Below are positions 1 through 11,638 of a DNA stretch of 64,000 nucleotides, piece by piece. Every line of letters starts with the position of its first letter. The stretch's first letter is position 1. The notes below the pieces were generated by a model. The model did not search any database. It had not been told where the DNA came from and saw only the letters and a program-made list of their open reading frames with translations. A program made the position numbers and the translations under genes. Source of the stretch: Sphagnum compactum (Eukaryota; Bryophyta; Sphagnopsida; Sphagnales); the NCBI GenBank assembly GCA_965153455.1, contig OZ234495.1:17728875-17792874 (forward strand). Direction: 5' to 3'.

Positions 1-524
1 CATCTGGTGGGTTTTGATCAATCATGTTTGTTACATTCCCCGTCTGTTTGTCACATTGGAGCAAGGGTCAAAAAGTGTTGGTTGTTGTTCATCATGTTCG
101 AGTGCCCAAATCCAAGATCAGGAGCTTGTAATCCTGGAGGGTCGAGTGTGACATTCACTAATGCCTTGGGCAGCAGACATTGCATCCAACTGCTTTCATT
201 CTGAGTTTCTATAATTCTGATCGTGCTAAAGTGTCCACATCAATCAATTCCTCTAAAGTGTTGGACGCCAATTGCTGGCTGAAATTTCACAGGTTCTGGT
301 TCGTGCTACGAGACCCTAGCCTCTTGGAGTGGAGGTCGTGGGCCAAATGATGCAGCAAGTCAGTTCTCAGGCACCCAATTGTTGGAACTTCTTTATCAGT
401 TGATAGTAATCGGTGCCAAGAGTTTGGCACTGTATCAGCTCAACTTGAACACAATAACTCACATAGTCTATTGACGAGCAAAACACCTACAATACATTGC
501 ACAGGTTTACAAAATTAAAGGAGC
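1..524. other. No recognisable gene
   Basis: The stretch ahead of the PPR relic has a 65-codon open frame at 7-204, but its product resembles nothing I know. The PPR-like reading begins only at about 525, in the middle of a repeat. The original N-terminus of that gene is therefore either lost or too decayed to see. Confidence 0.5.
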
Positions 525-2854
525 ATGAATCTGAACAAATTTACATTTGTTCCCATTCTGAATGCATGTGCTAGCTTACAGGCACTTGAAGAGGCCAAGT
601 GTGTTCATAAACAGATCATTCAATGTGGTTGCGAGTCTGATGCATTTGTGGGGACTAGCCTTGTTGACTTGTATGCCAAATGTGGCAGTATGGAGGATGC
701 TTTGAGAGTGTTCAAAAAGATGCCCTCACATGATGTGGTGTCTTGGACTGCCCTGCTATTGGGACATGTGAAATGTGGACAAGGGCAGAAGGCATTGCAA
801 TTATTTCAACAAATGAAATGGGAAGGCATGCAACCAAACCCTGTCACTTTTGTGGGGGTCCTGAATGCTTGTGCCAGCTTAGGGGCTCTTGAAGAGGGTA
901 GGTGTGTTCATAAATAGATTGTTGAAAGTGGTTGTGAGTCTGACGTTTTTGTGGGCAGTAGCCTTGTTGACATGTATGCCAAATGTGGAAGCATGGAGGA
1001 TGCTGCAAGAGTGTTCAACAAGATGACCTCAAGAGACGTAGTCTCTTGGAGTGCCATGTTGTCAGGACTTGTGAAATCAGGGCAAGCACAGAAGGCATTG
1101 GAACTATATAGAGAAATGCAACAGGAAGGAGTGCTGCCAAATGCTGTCACTTTTGTGGGGGTGCTGAATGCATGTGCTAGTATAGCAGCACTGGAAGAGG
1201 GCAAGTGTGCCCATGAACAGATCATTCAAAGTGGTTTGGAGTCTGATGGATTTGTGGGAAACAGCCTGGTTGATATGTATGCCAAATGTCGAAACATGGA
1301 AGATGTTTGGAAGATGTTCAACAGGATGCCTTCACGCAATGTGGTCTCTTGGACTGCATGATATTGGGACATGTGGAGTGTGGACAAGGGCAGAAGGCGT
1401 TGGACCTTTTCAAACAAATGCAACATGAAAATGTGGAGCCCAACCATGTCACTTTCATAGGGGTCCTCAGTGCTTGTGCTAGTGTAGCAGCAATTGAAGA
1501 GGGCAGGCATGCCCATGAACAGATCATTTGAAGTGGTTGTGAGTCTGATATGTTTGTTGGGAATAGCCTGGTCAACATGTATGCCAAATGTGGTCACATG
1601 GAAGAGGCTTTAAGAGTTTTCAACAAGATGCCCTCACATGATGTGGTCTCTTGGAAGCCATGATATTGAGACATGTGAAATCTGGACAAGGACAGAAGGC
1701 ATTGGAACTTTTTCAACAGATGCAATGTGAAGGTGTGCCACCAAATCCTGCAACATTTGTGGGGCTCCTGAATGCTTGTGCCAGTGTAATGGCACTTGAA
1801 GAGGGCAGGCAGGCTCATCAACTGATCACTCAATGTGGTTGTGAGTTGGATGTATTTGTGGGGAGTAGCCTCATTGACATGTATGCAAAATGTCGAAGCA
1901 TGGAGGATGCTTCCAGAATGTTCAGTAAAATGGCCTCACACGATGTTGTCACCTCAACTGCCATGCTTAATGGATATGCCATGCATGGGCATGGTAAGGA
2001 AGCTCTTCAACATTTTGAGCATATGTGTGAAGAAGGTGTGGAGGTGAACGAGGTGACTTTTATATGTCTTCTCTAAGCTTGTAGCCATGCAGGCCTAGTG
2101 GATGAAGGTCTGCACTATTTTAGTTTGATGGCTTCAGATTACAATATTTCTGTAAACCAGGAGCACTATGCCTGCATGGTTGATATCCTTGGGCGTTCTG
2201 GCCTTCTAGGGGAGGCGGAGGATCTTATCAAGACGTTGCCCTGTGAACCAAATACTGCTGTCTGGATGGCCCTGCTTGGTGCTTGCAGAGTTCATGGGGA
2301 TGTGGAGAAGGCAGAACAGATCTCAAAGGAAGTTCTTGAACTGGATCCTGAAAATGCTGCAGGATATGTGCTGCTGTCAAACGTATATGCTGCCACTGAC
2401 AAGAGGGATCTGAGTGCAAATATTGAACAATGGAGAAGGGAAAGGGGTGTGAAAAAACTGCCAGCATTGCACCTGGATTGAAGTGAATGAGGAGGTGCAT
2501 ACATTTGTAGTAGATGATCAAGACCACCCTCAAATTACTCAAATCCATGCAGAATTTCAGAGATTGTCTGGGCAGATGCATGATGCTGGCTATGTGCAAG
2601 ATACAAGATTTGTGCTGCATGATGTGCATGAAGAAGAGAAGTTATTTCATATGTGTCACCGTAGCGAGAAGCTGGCCACTGCATTTGGTCTTATCAGCAC
2701 ACCTCCTGGTACTCCACTACGTATATACAATAATCTGTGGGTATGTTATGACTGCCACACTTCCACCACTGTCGGGAGAACAATCATAGTAAGGGATGCC
2801 AATCGCTTCCATCACTTTGAGGATGGTGTTTGTTCTTGTAGAGATTATTGGTGA
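525..2854 (+). pseudogene. PPR-DYW RNA-editing factor pseudogene
   Basis: This is a relic of an intronless PLS-class pentatricopeptide repeat protein with E and DYW domains. Intact members bind organelle transcripts and direct C-to-U editing. Repeats with motifs such as DVVSW, LVDMYAKCG and VTFVGVLNACAS run from 525 to about 2076. They are followed by an E-type region (ACMVDILGRSG, AGYVLLSNVYA) and a DYW domain ending in CSCRDYW and a stop at 2852-2854. The reading is broken by in-frame stops at 915-917 (TAG), 1529-1531 (TGA) and 2074-2076 (TAA), and by single-base shifts near 1358, 1651 and 2470. In the DYW domain the usual HSE zinc/catalytic signature reads RSE (CGT at 2660-2662). The CYDC pair at 2744-2755 is kept, but the segment after it is shortened. 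It cannot make a full protein as written. A very young family member with sequencing errors is less likely, given six lesions plus the active-site loss. Confidence 0.93.
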
Positions 2855-4700
2855 TGTCACAAGTCTGTATTCCCCTTGAGGAGGTTGTTTTGTGTTTTGT
2901 GTTCTCTCATTATGATGCAACTTAGGAGGACAAAGTGTCAAGGCATGGCTGATGAGAAGACCCTGAATTAATGCAAAAATGATGAAAACCAAGTCAAGTG
3001 AAAGTTTTGTACTACAGTGTGTTAGTATGTACATAATAATTTTCTATGTTTATACAGGCAGCAGGCCAGAGAGCATAGGCACAATTGATTATTCAAAGAA
3101 AGGACATTAGAGTTGTGTAGACAATACCCCATACCCTGAGGAATTAGGACATACTGAAGTCTGATACATAGTGTTCTTGAAGCTGTACATCAGTGTAAAG
3201 TTTGCAGTAACCATCTTTTGAACAAATGAAACATTCTCTTTGACCCGAAATGCTGAGCACCATAATGTCTTAACAACACTTGAGAGCCACCTGCTAGATC
3301 TTGTGCAAAAGGAGGAAAGGTGCTCCTTCAGTTGAGTGTTTTTCCCCTCACAAAATCATTGGGTTGTGTTGCTCTAGCACAACCCTAAACCCTAAACCCT
3401 TCTCCGATTTGCTCAGATTTCCATCATCATGGAGAGCTTTTTCAACTGACTCCAGACCATCCGCCTTATTGCTTGATGATTTTTGTGCCTAACAGTTGAT
3501 GTGTGTGCAGTTTTGATCACATGTTGCACCACCTTTTCATCTTGGAATAATGCAGAGCTTTACCATTTTATAAAGAAACATGGTTTTACTGTGTGGAACA
3601 AGAAATGTTTGGAAATGGAAGCAGATGAATTAAGTCTCTTTTGTGAAGGAAACAAGTTGAGAATCTAAAAAAACTGCCTAACTTCCACTAGCCCAAAAAT
3701 GCTTTCTTCTGTCTCGAGTTCTCTTCTTCTTCAGTTTGACTCTTCAACTATTCTTGGGTTGTACCACTGCATCAATTTCATTCTGCTGAACTTCAATTTC
3801 TGAGCACTTTCATTTTAATGCTTTAATCTACTGTGCCTCAGCTTTTCTTTCTTGAATTTGTTGTTGTTGTTTGTGTTTCTTTTGGAGGGGGGCTAGCCTT
3901 ACCTTTTTACGTATTTTCAGTTGAAACTTGATTGTAAACTGCTAAGCAAATGTTTCAAGAAGTAATCTAAAAATACTCCAATCTTTCTCAGGTACTCTTA
4001 GTAATAAGCAGCTCATTGAGTAATGATCAGTGTTGTGTGATTATTTGAATTTGTAAAGAACTGCTGGTTCCAGTTTTTTAAGTATTTCAGGATCAGAGAA
4101 CTGTCAGTGCTGGTTATTTCAAAACCTTAATATTTCATGATCAAAGAAATAGCAGTTTTCAGGAAAGAACCCAGCAATGAACTGGCAGTTTTATGGCTGG
4201 TTATTTGATTTGATTTTTTTTAAAAACTTGAGAATCATGGTTATATACAGGAACTGGGTCTTTCATTTTCTGCAAACCATGACTATGAATCCTAAGAATC
4301 ACCTGACAACCTCTTGGGTCTGTTCATGTTTCTAATAACCACCCAACACTGGTAAATGACTATTGAATGACTAATGACTTTCCCCTTCATGGCAGATTCA
4401 AACTTCAAACTAAAACTTCCCTTATTGGATTAGAACTTTTGATCTAGTCATGCATGCACTTTTATGGAACATGCCCATCCATCATCGTATGCACATATAG
4501 TACTTTAGATGTCACTCACACTTGGGTGAAGTTCAAGCCAAAATTTTGTGCCCAAATCTATGGACAAAACCAATAAAAATCCCTTAATAAGAAGGAAAAA
4601 GTGTTGCTTAGATGGGCTACTGATGTTAATCATACATTTGACCTCTAGTTTAGGTCCATGGACATACCACAAAGAAGCTACAAATTATTTTTATATTTCT
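2855..4700. other. No gene recognised
   Basis: This is AT-rich DNA after the PPR relic. Short open frames at 3301-3492 and 3483-3668 have no recognisable product. The only distinctive item is the telomere-type motif at 3381-3400. Confidence 0.5.
3381..3400. repeat. Short telomere-type repeat (CCCTAAA)
   Basis: Nearly three units of the plant telomere heptamer CCCTAAA lie in tandem. Motifs this short are common as telo-boxes in plant promoters and leaders, so this need not be a relic of a chromosome end. No convincing gene starts right after it. Confidence 0.75.
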
Positions 4701-4739
4701 TTTTGACAATTGTGAGGAGATTTAGGTGGAACATTTGTT

Positions 4740-7400
4740 GCACTCACAAATCCTAGTGGTTGTTTTATTTTCGGTCCTCCCTTTTTAGATGGTGCCCTTC
4801 TTCTGGAAGTCCCATCCCTCTTTTCCCACTCGAGGTCCCATCGTCTTTGTTGGAGTCTAGCTTTAGAGCAAACAAGGGAGTATGTTCATGTTGTGAAGGT
4901 CTTTGCCCCCTTGGCCCCAACTTCAGCCTTTTAAAAGACCATTGTTTTTTTATAGGCTCTTCATCCTTGCCATGTTTAAATTCTTCGATGGAGTTCTAAC
5001 CAGAAGCAGATGTGGATTTTTCCTTAGACATGTGCAAGTCAACATTGATCTATGCAGTTCACCTTTTAGCTGGTGGGCCTTCAAGCATGGTATTCGAACA
5101 TCTCCAAGATTTATTTGACTTAAAAAATTCAACTAACGATGTTTCCCTAGTTATTCCTAGTTTTTTTTAATGCTGCTACAAGGCATATCCCTGAGAATAT
5201 AGTTAAGCCCTTGGTGTTGTGAGGTTGTTAGCTTTGGTCAAGCCTTTTGGTGGCATTCAACCAATAACAATAAGCAAGGTTTTATATCAGTTAGTGAATA
5301 GGACCTTTTGCTTGTAGTTTTGTGACGCACTTTCAACCCATTCATCCCCCCACTAGTTCAAGGTCATAATCAAGGGAGGTTGTGAAGTTGTGGTGCACAA
5401 TATTTGGGCAACCTTAAATGTTCACCCTAATTGGGTGATGTTGTATGTAGATATTACAAATGCTTTCAACATTGTTTCCCCGTAGGGTTATATTTTAGAA
5501 GTTGCATGCTGCATGTGAGCAATTGTTTCAGCTCATACCTTTTGTTTGTTCATTTTATGCCACACAACTCCTTTTTTTCTTTAATCACCAGTCCCTTCAA
5601 GGTGATCTGTTTATTATTTAATCCTCCATTGGCACTTGTCAAGGGATCCTTTAACCAATCCTTTTTTTGCCTTGGTTCATTTTTGCGCCTTTTGTAGTTT
5701 GATTGGCTTTTGTTCATCTTGTTTGTTTCCTTTTGTTGCAGATGCCACCCATCATTGGGCCTATTTCAATTGTTTATTAGATTTTTCATCATTTTTTTCC
5801 CTAGTTAAATTTGGTAGGCCTTGTGGTTCAGCCTCACAAGTGTGTTGTTTATGTCTCCTTCAAGGTTGCTTTTAAGGTTTTTGGGTTTTTATACCCCTAT
5901 TGGGAGCATTAGGGTTTTGGGTGTTCCTTTGGGAACCCTTTTCTTCACATCCTCTTTTATTTCCAAGATGTTTTGGATGATGATGTTCAACACATAAATG
6001 TCTTTCTTAAATTGGGGGATGTGCAAGTGGCATTTGGGATTTTCACTCGTTGTTTTGCATAGAGGTTATTACTTTTTTTGTTCTTATCCCTCACTCCTAA
6101 ATTTTCAACACCAGCTAATTTCCTTTAATTTGACCTTCATTCACATATTTGGGAGACTTTTAGGGCTTGGTTATTTGGAGTGTTTAGAAATTCTTTTAGT
6201 TCATCATCAAGTTTCTTTTCCCATCTTTAGAAGTGGGATAGGTCTCGTTTTTGTTAAGGTTATTTCCCAAGTAATGTATTTAATGAACTGGGGGTTTATT
6301 GTCCCAATCATTACATTTCGATTTGTGTAGGACAACCATCCATTTTTATTGGGGGCTATAAGGGCCAGCAATTAAGGTCCATTTTCATTCCAAGTTCACC
6401 TTAGGTGGGTTCGTGACCTTCTACGTTTAGTTGTTCAAATTTCCATCCTTCCATTTGAGTAGTTGTTAGAGAGAGGAATAAATCGTTTATAGGAGAGCAT
6501 TTCAAAAAATGTGCACGAACATTCATTTTGTAACATCATTTCAAAGTTATATTCAAATTGTCATTACGTTTGGTTAAGATCTTGCATCGGCCCGAACTTG
6601 GGTGTTTAGCTTTTTCTTGCCCAGTCATCCCATCTTTTAGGATGGTTTTTAACATTTTCTCCTCAACACTACGCACTAGATTGGGCTTCCCCTGGATCTT
6701 ATGGCTTGTGGTTTTTTTTGATACATATGTGATTAGCCCATAGATTTGATAGGGATACATTTATTTCATTGTGTTCATGGGGGAAAACGCATTACCACAC
6801 ATGATTAATTCGGGATTCTTTCACCTTCATTGTTAAGGATGCCAAGTTTCATGTTTTGCATGAGCAAATTCATCTTCTCCTAATGCCATCTCTGTAACCA
6901 TCTTGGTGACAAATGGACATTGTGCTTACAATAGATGGTAATCGCACTTTGGTAAATGTAATCATTGTTGATCCGATTTGTGTAGATCTTGTTTGCAAGT
7001 CGCTTCTTTGTAGGAAATGGCCATAACGATAGTAGTTCAAACAAAGGTGTCATATTGAAATCGACATTTTGAAAATCATTTCATCCCTCTAATAATAGAG
7101 ATATTTAAATGTTTACATGAACAAGATAATGATTTCTGTCATCAATGTGCCAATATGGCATGGTTGGCGAAGGGCTTTAAAGATCCTCCTCTTTCAATTT
7201 TATGTTTATTTTATAGATAGAAGGAGTCGATGGCTCATTAGAAAATTTAGGTTGCCATTATTTTGCAACATGCAATTGTGTTAGCAAGAAAAGCCTTTTC
7301 TAGGCTTGGTGTCCTTCCAAGTTTTTGCCCATGTCTTTGCACGACTTGCTTCGTGTTCTTGATGATGGGTTTAAGTCCTAAGTTTCTTGATTTCTCTTCT
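4740..7400 (+). pseudogene. Decayed LINE (non-LTR) reverse transcriptase
   Basis: Translation in shifting + frames gives the outline of a plant LINE ORF2 of the reverse-transcriptase type. The fragments, in order, are: a segment like VLYQLVNRTFCL near 5280; GGCEVVVHN.WATLNVHPNWV at about 5370-5435; NAFN near 5460; DPLTNPFFALVHF near 5642; the catalytic-box region VADATHHW at 5735-5758; HHQVSFPIFRSGIGLV near 6200-6250; GNRTLVNVIIVDP at about 6930-6975; and LHDLLR near 7340. In this family the box normally reads ADD, so the second aspartate has become alanine. Many stops and shifts separate the pieces and the element is dead. The same ORF is seen again, more decayed, at 62233-63230. I assign the family from memory of plant LINE protein style; the ends were not found. 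Confidence 0.75.
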
Positions 7401-7714
7401 TAAGGTTCCCTGCTGTGCGTTCTGCAGTATTGGGTGTGATCTTTTGTTTGGACTTTGGTCCTTTCCTTTTTCTTCTATTATTCCCTTGCTGGGTGTTTTT
7501 TTCTTTATTTATCTATTTATTTAAATAAACCCAACCATCCCATTGATTGTTCAAGTTGGCTTTCATCTGGAAATGAGGAATTCTCAATGGGTGCAATCAT
7601 GGTGCTAGGTCACTTGGGCTTGTGAATAGAATGAAAACCCATATGTACATCAAACTATAGATGCAAGTTGAAAAACCAAAGTTGGTATGATATGTTCATT
7701 TTTTTATGTCTATG
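7401..7714. other. Tail of LINE region, nothing further recognised
   Basis: The sequence between the last LINE-like codons and the MITE at 7717 shows no gene. It may be LINE 3' untranslated sequence. Confidence 0.35.
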
Positions 7715-7716
7715 TA

Positions 7717-8164
7717 CAATAAACTCTCTCTAAACTAATACTGTGTAAACTAATATTCTCTCTAAACTAATATGCGGGCACAGGCCCATGGCGGGCCTCA
7801 TACTTAATCTAATAATTCTCCATAAACTGATATTCAATATTTTTTCCGGTCCCATAGCATTTTATAAACTAATACATCATACATATGGCACCAAAAAAGC
7901 GATGAAATCAGAGGAAACACCTTCAAAAGTATAGAGCTAGATGCGCTGGAAAAAGCTATCAATATTCCACCAAGCTCCACAAGGTTCCGTTAGCTTCCCC
8001 AAAAGATCCATGACCTTCTATTAACCTCCATGACCTCCATGCTGCTCTGGCAGGTTTCGGAATGATTTTTGTTACCCCCCATATAATTTGTGTAAACTAA
8101 TATCCTCCATAAACTAATATCTTATGGCCGGTCCCAAGGATATTAGTTTAGAGAGAGTTTATTG
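7717..8164. mobile_element. Emigrant-like (pogo/Tc1-mariner) MITE
   Basis: A 448 bp element is bounded by perfect 24 bp terminal inverted repeats at 7717-7740 and 8141-8164. Its target is a TA on both sides (7715-7716 and 8165-8166). The repeat starts CAATAAACTCTC and ends AAACTAATA, close to the end I recall for Arabidopsis Emigrant/Lemi1 (CAGTAAAACCTC...). Subterminal copies of AAACTAATA and the word CCGGTCCCA (near 7846 and 8129) are also typical of plant pogo-like elements. There is no transposase frame, so it is non-autonomous. The perfect terminal repeats suggest a fairly recent insertion compared with the LINE just upstream. Confidence 0.88.
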
Positions 8165-8329
8165 TATGTGTATATTTTATGTATGGTAAAAAAAACTAAA
8201 GAGGGCTTTCCAAAAGAAGGGGCCCAAATATCGAGGTGGTAGTTGACCCCAAAATTGGGAATCTCACCTAGGGATGTGCTTTACCCATTATAAAGCACAA
8301 GGCAAACCTTATCATGAACCTAAACATAT

Positions 8330-8482
8330 ATTGATTGTGTTCATTGCCTTTGTATGGCAAGCTCTTCTACTCGTATAAGGGGTAGTACGATGTGCTCATA
8401 GGGGGGGGCATTATGAAAGTCATAATGCCCTCTATACAAGTAAAAGAACCTGCCATTACCAAAGGGGACAACACATGTAGGC
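8330..8482. repeat. Fold-back sequence with 11 bp perfect hairpin core
   Basis: The centre is a perfect hairpin: GGGCATTATGA at 8406-8416, loop AAG, TCATAATGCCC at 8420-8430. Imperfect arms extend outward. The stretch at 8354-8379 (ATGGCAAGCTCTTCTACTCG...) pairs with the complement of 8431-8456 (...AAGTAAAAGAACCTGCCAT), and pairing continues weakly to about 8330 and 8482. The left arm carries about 25 extra bases next to the core. It could be a small MITE or a decayed hairpin-RNA locus. No flanking target duplication was found. Confidence 0.6.
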
Positions 8483-8795
8483 CCTTCATAAAGCTTGATA
8501 TGGTGATTGAGCTTCACCAAAAGGGAGGGGGCCTGTCCTCAAACCGTTGTTACCTTGGGTAGTGGTCCTCCTTTCTGGAATGCCCCCTTTCTGGGGGTGT
8601 TACCCTACACAAGCACAGGAAGGGAAGGTTCTTAGGCTTTCTGCTTAAGAGTGAGGAGCATCTTATGGCTATAGATAACCTTAGTGTAAGCTCCTCTTTT
8701 TCTATGAGGGGATATTCACAGATCCGAATACACAAGGAAATCTCTCTGAGTGCTCTACAGTATGGGGGAGCGTAATGGACATTCCTATTGTGGAA

Positions 8796-9300
8796 TTAAA
8801 TTTTTTTAATAAAAAAAATTGCAGGAGCTTGTGGATTTCTTGTTTGTTTCTTCTGGTCTTCTGATTTTTTTATTTTTAATTTTTTGGTTAAATTTTTGTT
8901 TTTTCTTCGGCTCTTGTGAAGAAAGAAAGCGTATTTTGTGAGGTGTAACTTTTGGCGATACGGTATTTTGGTACTTAGGGTTTGGCGGAGCCGGAAGCAT
9001 ATCGAGGTTGCTGCCGATGAGGCCCAAGTTTGTTTGTGTGGCGTCGACTGGATCCTCTGCCATCGATTGAATCGACCCACTGCCATAGCCAAGTCGTAAT
9101 AGCCTTTCATTGGGACAGCCTGCGGAGTCCAGGTTTTGTAGCCGTTGAGAAGCTTAGCTGAAGAGGGAAGTAGAAGATTGAAGGAAGATTGAAGGAAGAA
9201 GAGAGGAGGTTAGATGGAGTCCATGGAGTTGGTGCCTTGTTCACCTCATAAAACAGCCGAAGTGCATGGATGCAACATGTAGATGTGAGGTTTGTAAGTG
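8796..9300 (+). promoter_or_regulatory. Possible promoter/leader region of MED19
   Basis: Base composition rises in GC here compared with the surrounding DNA. A telo-box type motif TTAGGGTTT sits at 8975-8983, followed by a purine-rich GAAGGAAGA stretch near 9170-9200, as in many plant 5' leaders. An ATG at 9213 opens only a short frame. I infer that transcription of MED19 may start here, with an intron before 10293. There is no direct evidence of a start site. Confidence 0.3.
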
Positions 9301-10292
9301 GCGGATGGTTTTTGGTCGCAACCAGGTGGGCGGACAAGGACCAAACATTGAGACTGCGGTTTATTGTTTTGGATCTACACTCCAGCAGAGTCGTGGAGGC
9401 GCATTATGGCATCGAACAGCGACGCCGGCTTTTTTCGACTGCTGGCGGTGGAACCAAGTACGTGCTAATGCTCATGATTGAACCCCCTTTCCTGTTGTTT
9501 CTTTGGAGCAGTTGCATGGAAAATAGTCGAAATATTGCATGGTCCAGAAACAGAGATGGTGAAGACAGGTAATGATTGTCTCATCATCACTCCAAGCCGC
9601 TGGACTCTGCTGTGATCACACATGCAGAAACAGGAGAGCAGCAAGGTGGGGATAGGCTTCAGTGCCGGTTTTCCTGTTTGGTCAGGAAGCCTGGAGTCAT
9701 GTAGGTGTGATGAGAAAGAGCGCATGATCATAAGAAACCAAACAGAGAGCTTGATTACTTTTTTCCCCTGGTGGAGTTATGGCAGTGGTAGACAGTTCTT
9801 TTCTGAGAACTGAAAACTGTTTGTTGACAATGTGTGATTTATAGCTCCCTGCTGATACCTACTCCAAAAGGAGATCTTCGAACAAAATTTCTGTATAGGT
9901 GAGCTATGGAGATGAGAAATCATGCCCTAGGATTGTGTGCCCTAAAACCAAGGATAATAACTTTGAGCTGATGATTGTATGAGGCTTATGTAGAGGCTGA
10001 GGAATTGCCAATGAAGAAACCTTTCTTGCATCCGGTGGTACTTTGCATTCTAGGCTTCATTCAATTTGTAGCATTGTTGCAAATTCTATAGTGTAGACTG
10101 GTTGGTGGCATTAGAAGCTCAGGTAGGATTTCAGGCTTCTTTCTAACATGAGAATCGTATTCTTGTCCATGCTGGATGTTGTTCTATTTGGACACTGAAA
10201 GTTAGCTGTGACTTGTGTGGCCCAACATCACATTTTGCTGGAACTAGTACCTTTTTCTGGTTTGAGGATTTGGCCTTGGTTCTGCTGATTTA
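9301..10292. other. Presumed 5' intron/leader of MED19; no separate gene
   Basis: Several short open frames lie here, the longest about 100 codons at 9270-9572, with no recognisable products. The region sits between a leader-like stretch and the first clear MED19 exon, so it may hold a 5' intron and an unrecognised first exon. Confidence 0.35.
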
Positions 10293-11638
10293 ATGGGTGT
10301 GCTCATTGTATCAACACCTTATGATCCAGGAGTTCAAGAGCTGACAGGTGCAGTTGATCTTCTCACACATTATGGCCTGCGGGAGCATTATGAGACCTTT
10401 TGTAAGAAGCCTTTGCCTCCATCACTTGCTGAGACCCACTATCTGCAAAATGTGGTGGGAGATACTGAGATTCGAAGGGGAGAAGGCATGGAGCTTGGTG
10501 AACTGGTACAAGTTGCAGGGACATCAGGAATGCAATCAGATTCTGTTACTTTCCATCCCTTGAATTTTGAAATGTTACGTCAGGCATTCACCCTGAGGGA
10601 GACAGGGCCAATATCACTTCCAGAAGTAAGAATTGTTTGTTCTTTATAGTGTAGGGAGCAAACTCATCTTGACCTTAGCTTGAGACGGTGTTTGTTGATT
10701 TTTCAAATGCATTTGGAGAGGAGGCTACATTTATGGTTCATCCATATTCTTTGACAGAGATTTTCATTGTGTGAAGAAGATGCTTGATGGAGCTAAATAT
10801 ATAGTACGGGATAGGGATTTGGTGCATTATTGTCATCTCTGTAATTCTGGTTTAGGGTTGCAATAGCGAGGCTTTTGCATGACACTAGAGATATGGTCAT
10901 TTAAAAAATATGTGAGAGATGATTGATGACTAGCAGTTTTCTACAAACCTGTGATACTATATCAATAGGCACTGCAAATGCTCTGATGTTTTTCTCATGA
11001 TTTTGCATTGCAGTCTGAAAGAGGACTGCCCACATTCAGCAACAAGGTCAAAAAGGAGTTAGATGACAAAGACAAGAAGCACAAGAAGAAGCACAAAAAG
11101 CATAAGCACAGAGACAAGGACAAAGACAGGGACAAGGAGAAGGAAAAGAAGGATAGGGACAAAGACAAAGATCAGGGTGCCAAAGCAATAAATGGCGAGG
11201 ACCGCTCTAGAAAGCACCACAAGAAGGTTCTACTCAAACTTCCTCAAGGACTGAAACCTTGTTCTCTCATAGTATGAGACTAGCTGGAGATAAGTGTATT
11301 CTTCAACAGAGATTTTGTGGTATTTTAAAGTCACTTCAACTCTGTTGAGTTGTCTATGTGGAATCATGAGTTGAACTTTTAAAGTGCATCTGACTTTGAG
11401 AGGTTTTTTTTCTGGGCTGTAGAAGAGGAGGCATGAAGGCGAGGGCAAAGAAGGGGATGGAAACAAACATAAATCCAAAAAGGTGGGGTTAATGTTGGCT
11501 CAATTTACAGGCATTTTCCTTGCTCAGTTTCATATGGTTTACTGCAAAGATGCACTAAATTTTGTATTGGCTGTGATCCAGCACAAGCACTCATCCAAGG
11601 TCGAAGATCCAGGGGTTGTGAGGAGAAATGGAATGTAG
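10293..11638 (+). CDS. Mediator complex subunit 19 (MED19)
   Basis: MED19 is a head-module subunit of Mediator, which links transcription factors to RNA polymerase II in the nucleus. Recognised exons are 10293-10625, 11014-11226, 11423-11482 and 11582-11638. All join in phase 0 across GT-AG introns and give about 220 residues, close to the roughly 221 I recall for Arabidopsis MED19A. The first exon carries the family core: ELTGAVDLLTHYGL, FCKKPLPPSL, HYLQNVVGDTEIRRGEGMEL. The second and third are the usual lysine-rich tail (KDKKHKKKHKKHKHRDKDKD). The last ends HKHSSKV...NGM and a TAG at 11636-11638. The first residues MGVLIVSTPYDP do not look like the family, and CCAG at 10328-10331 just before GVQELTG could be a splice acceptor. 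The true start may therefore lie in an upstream exon not identified. The gene faces PAC2 tail to tail. Confidence 0.9.
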
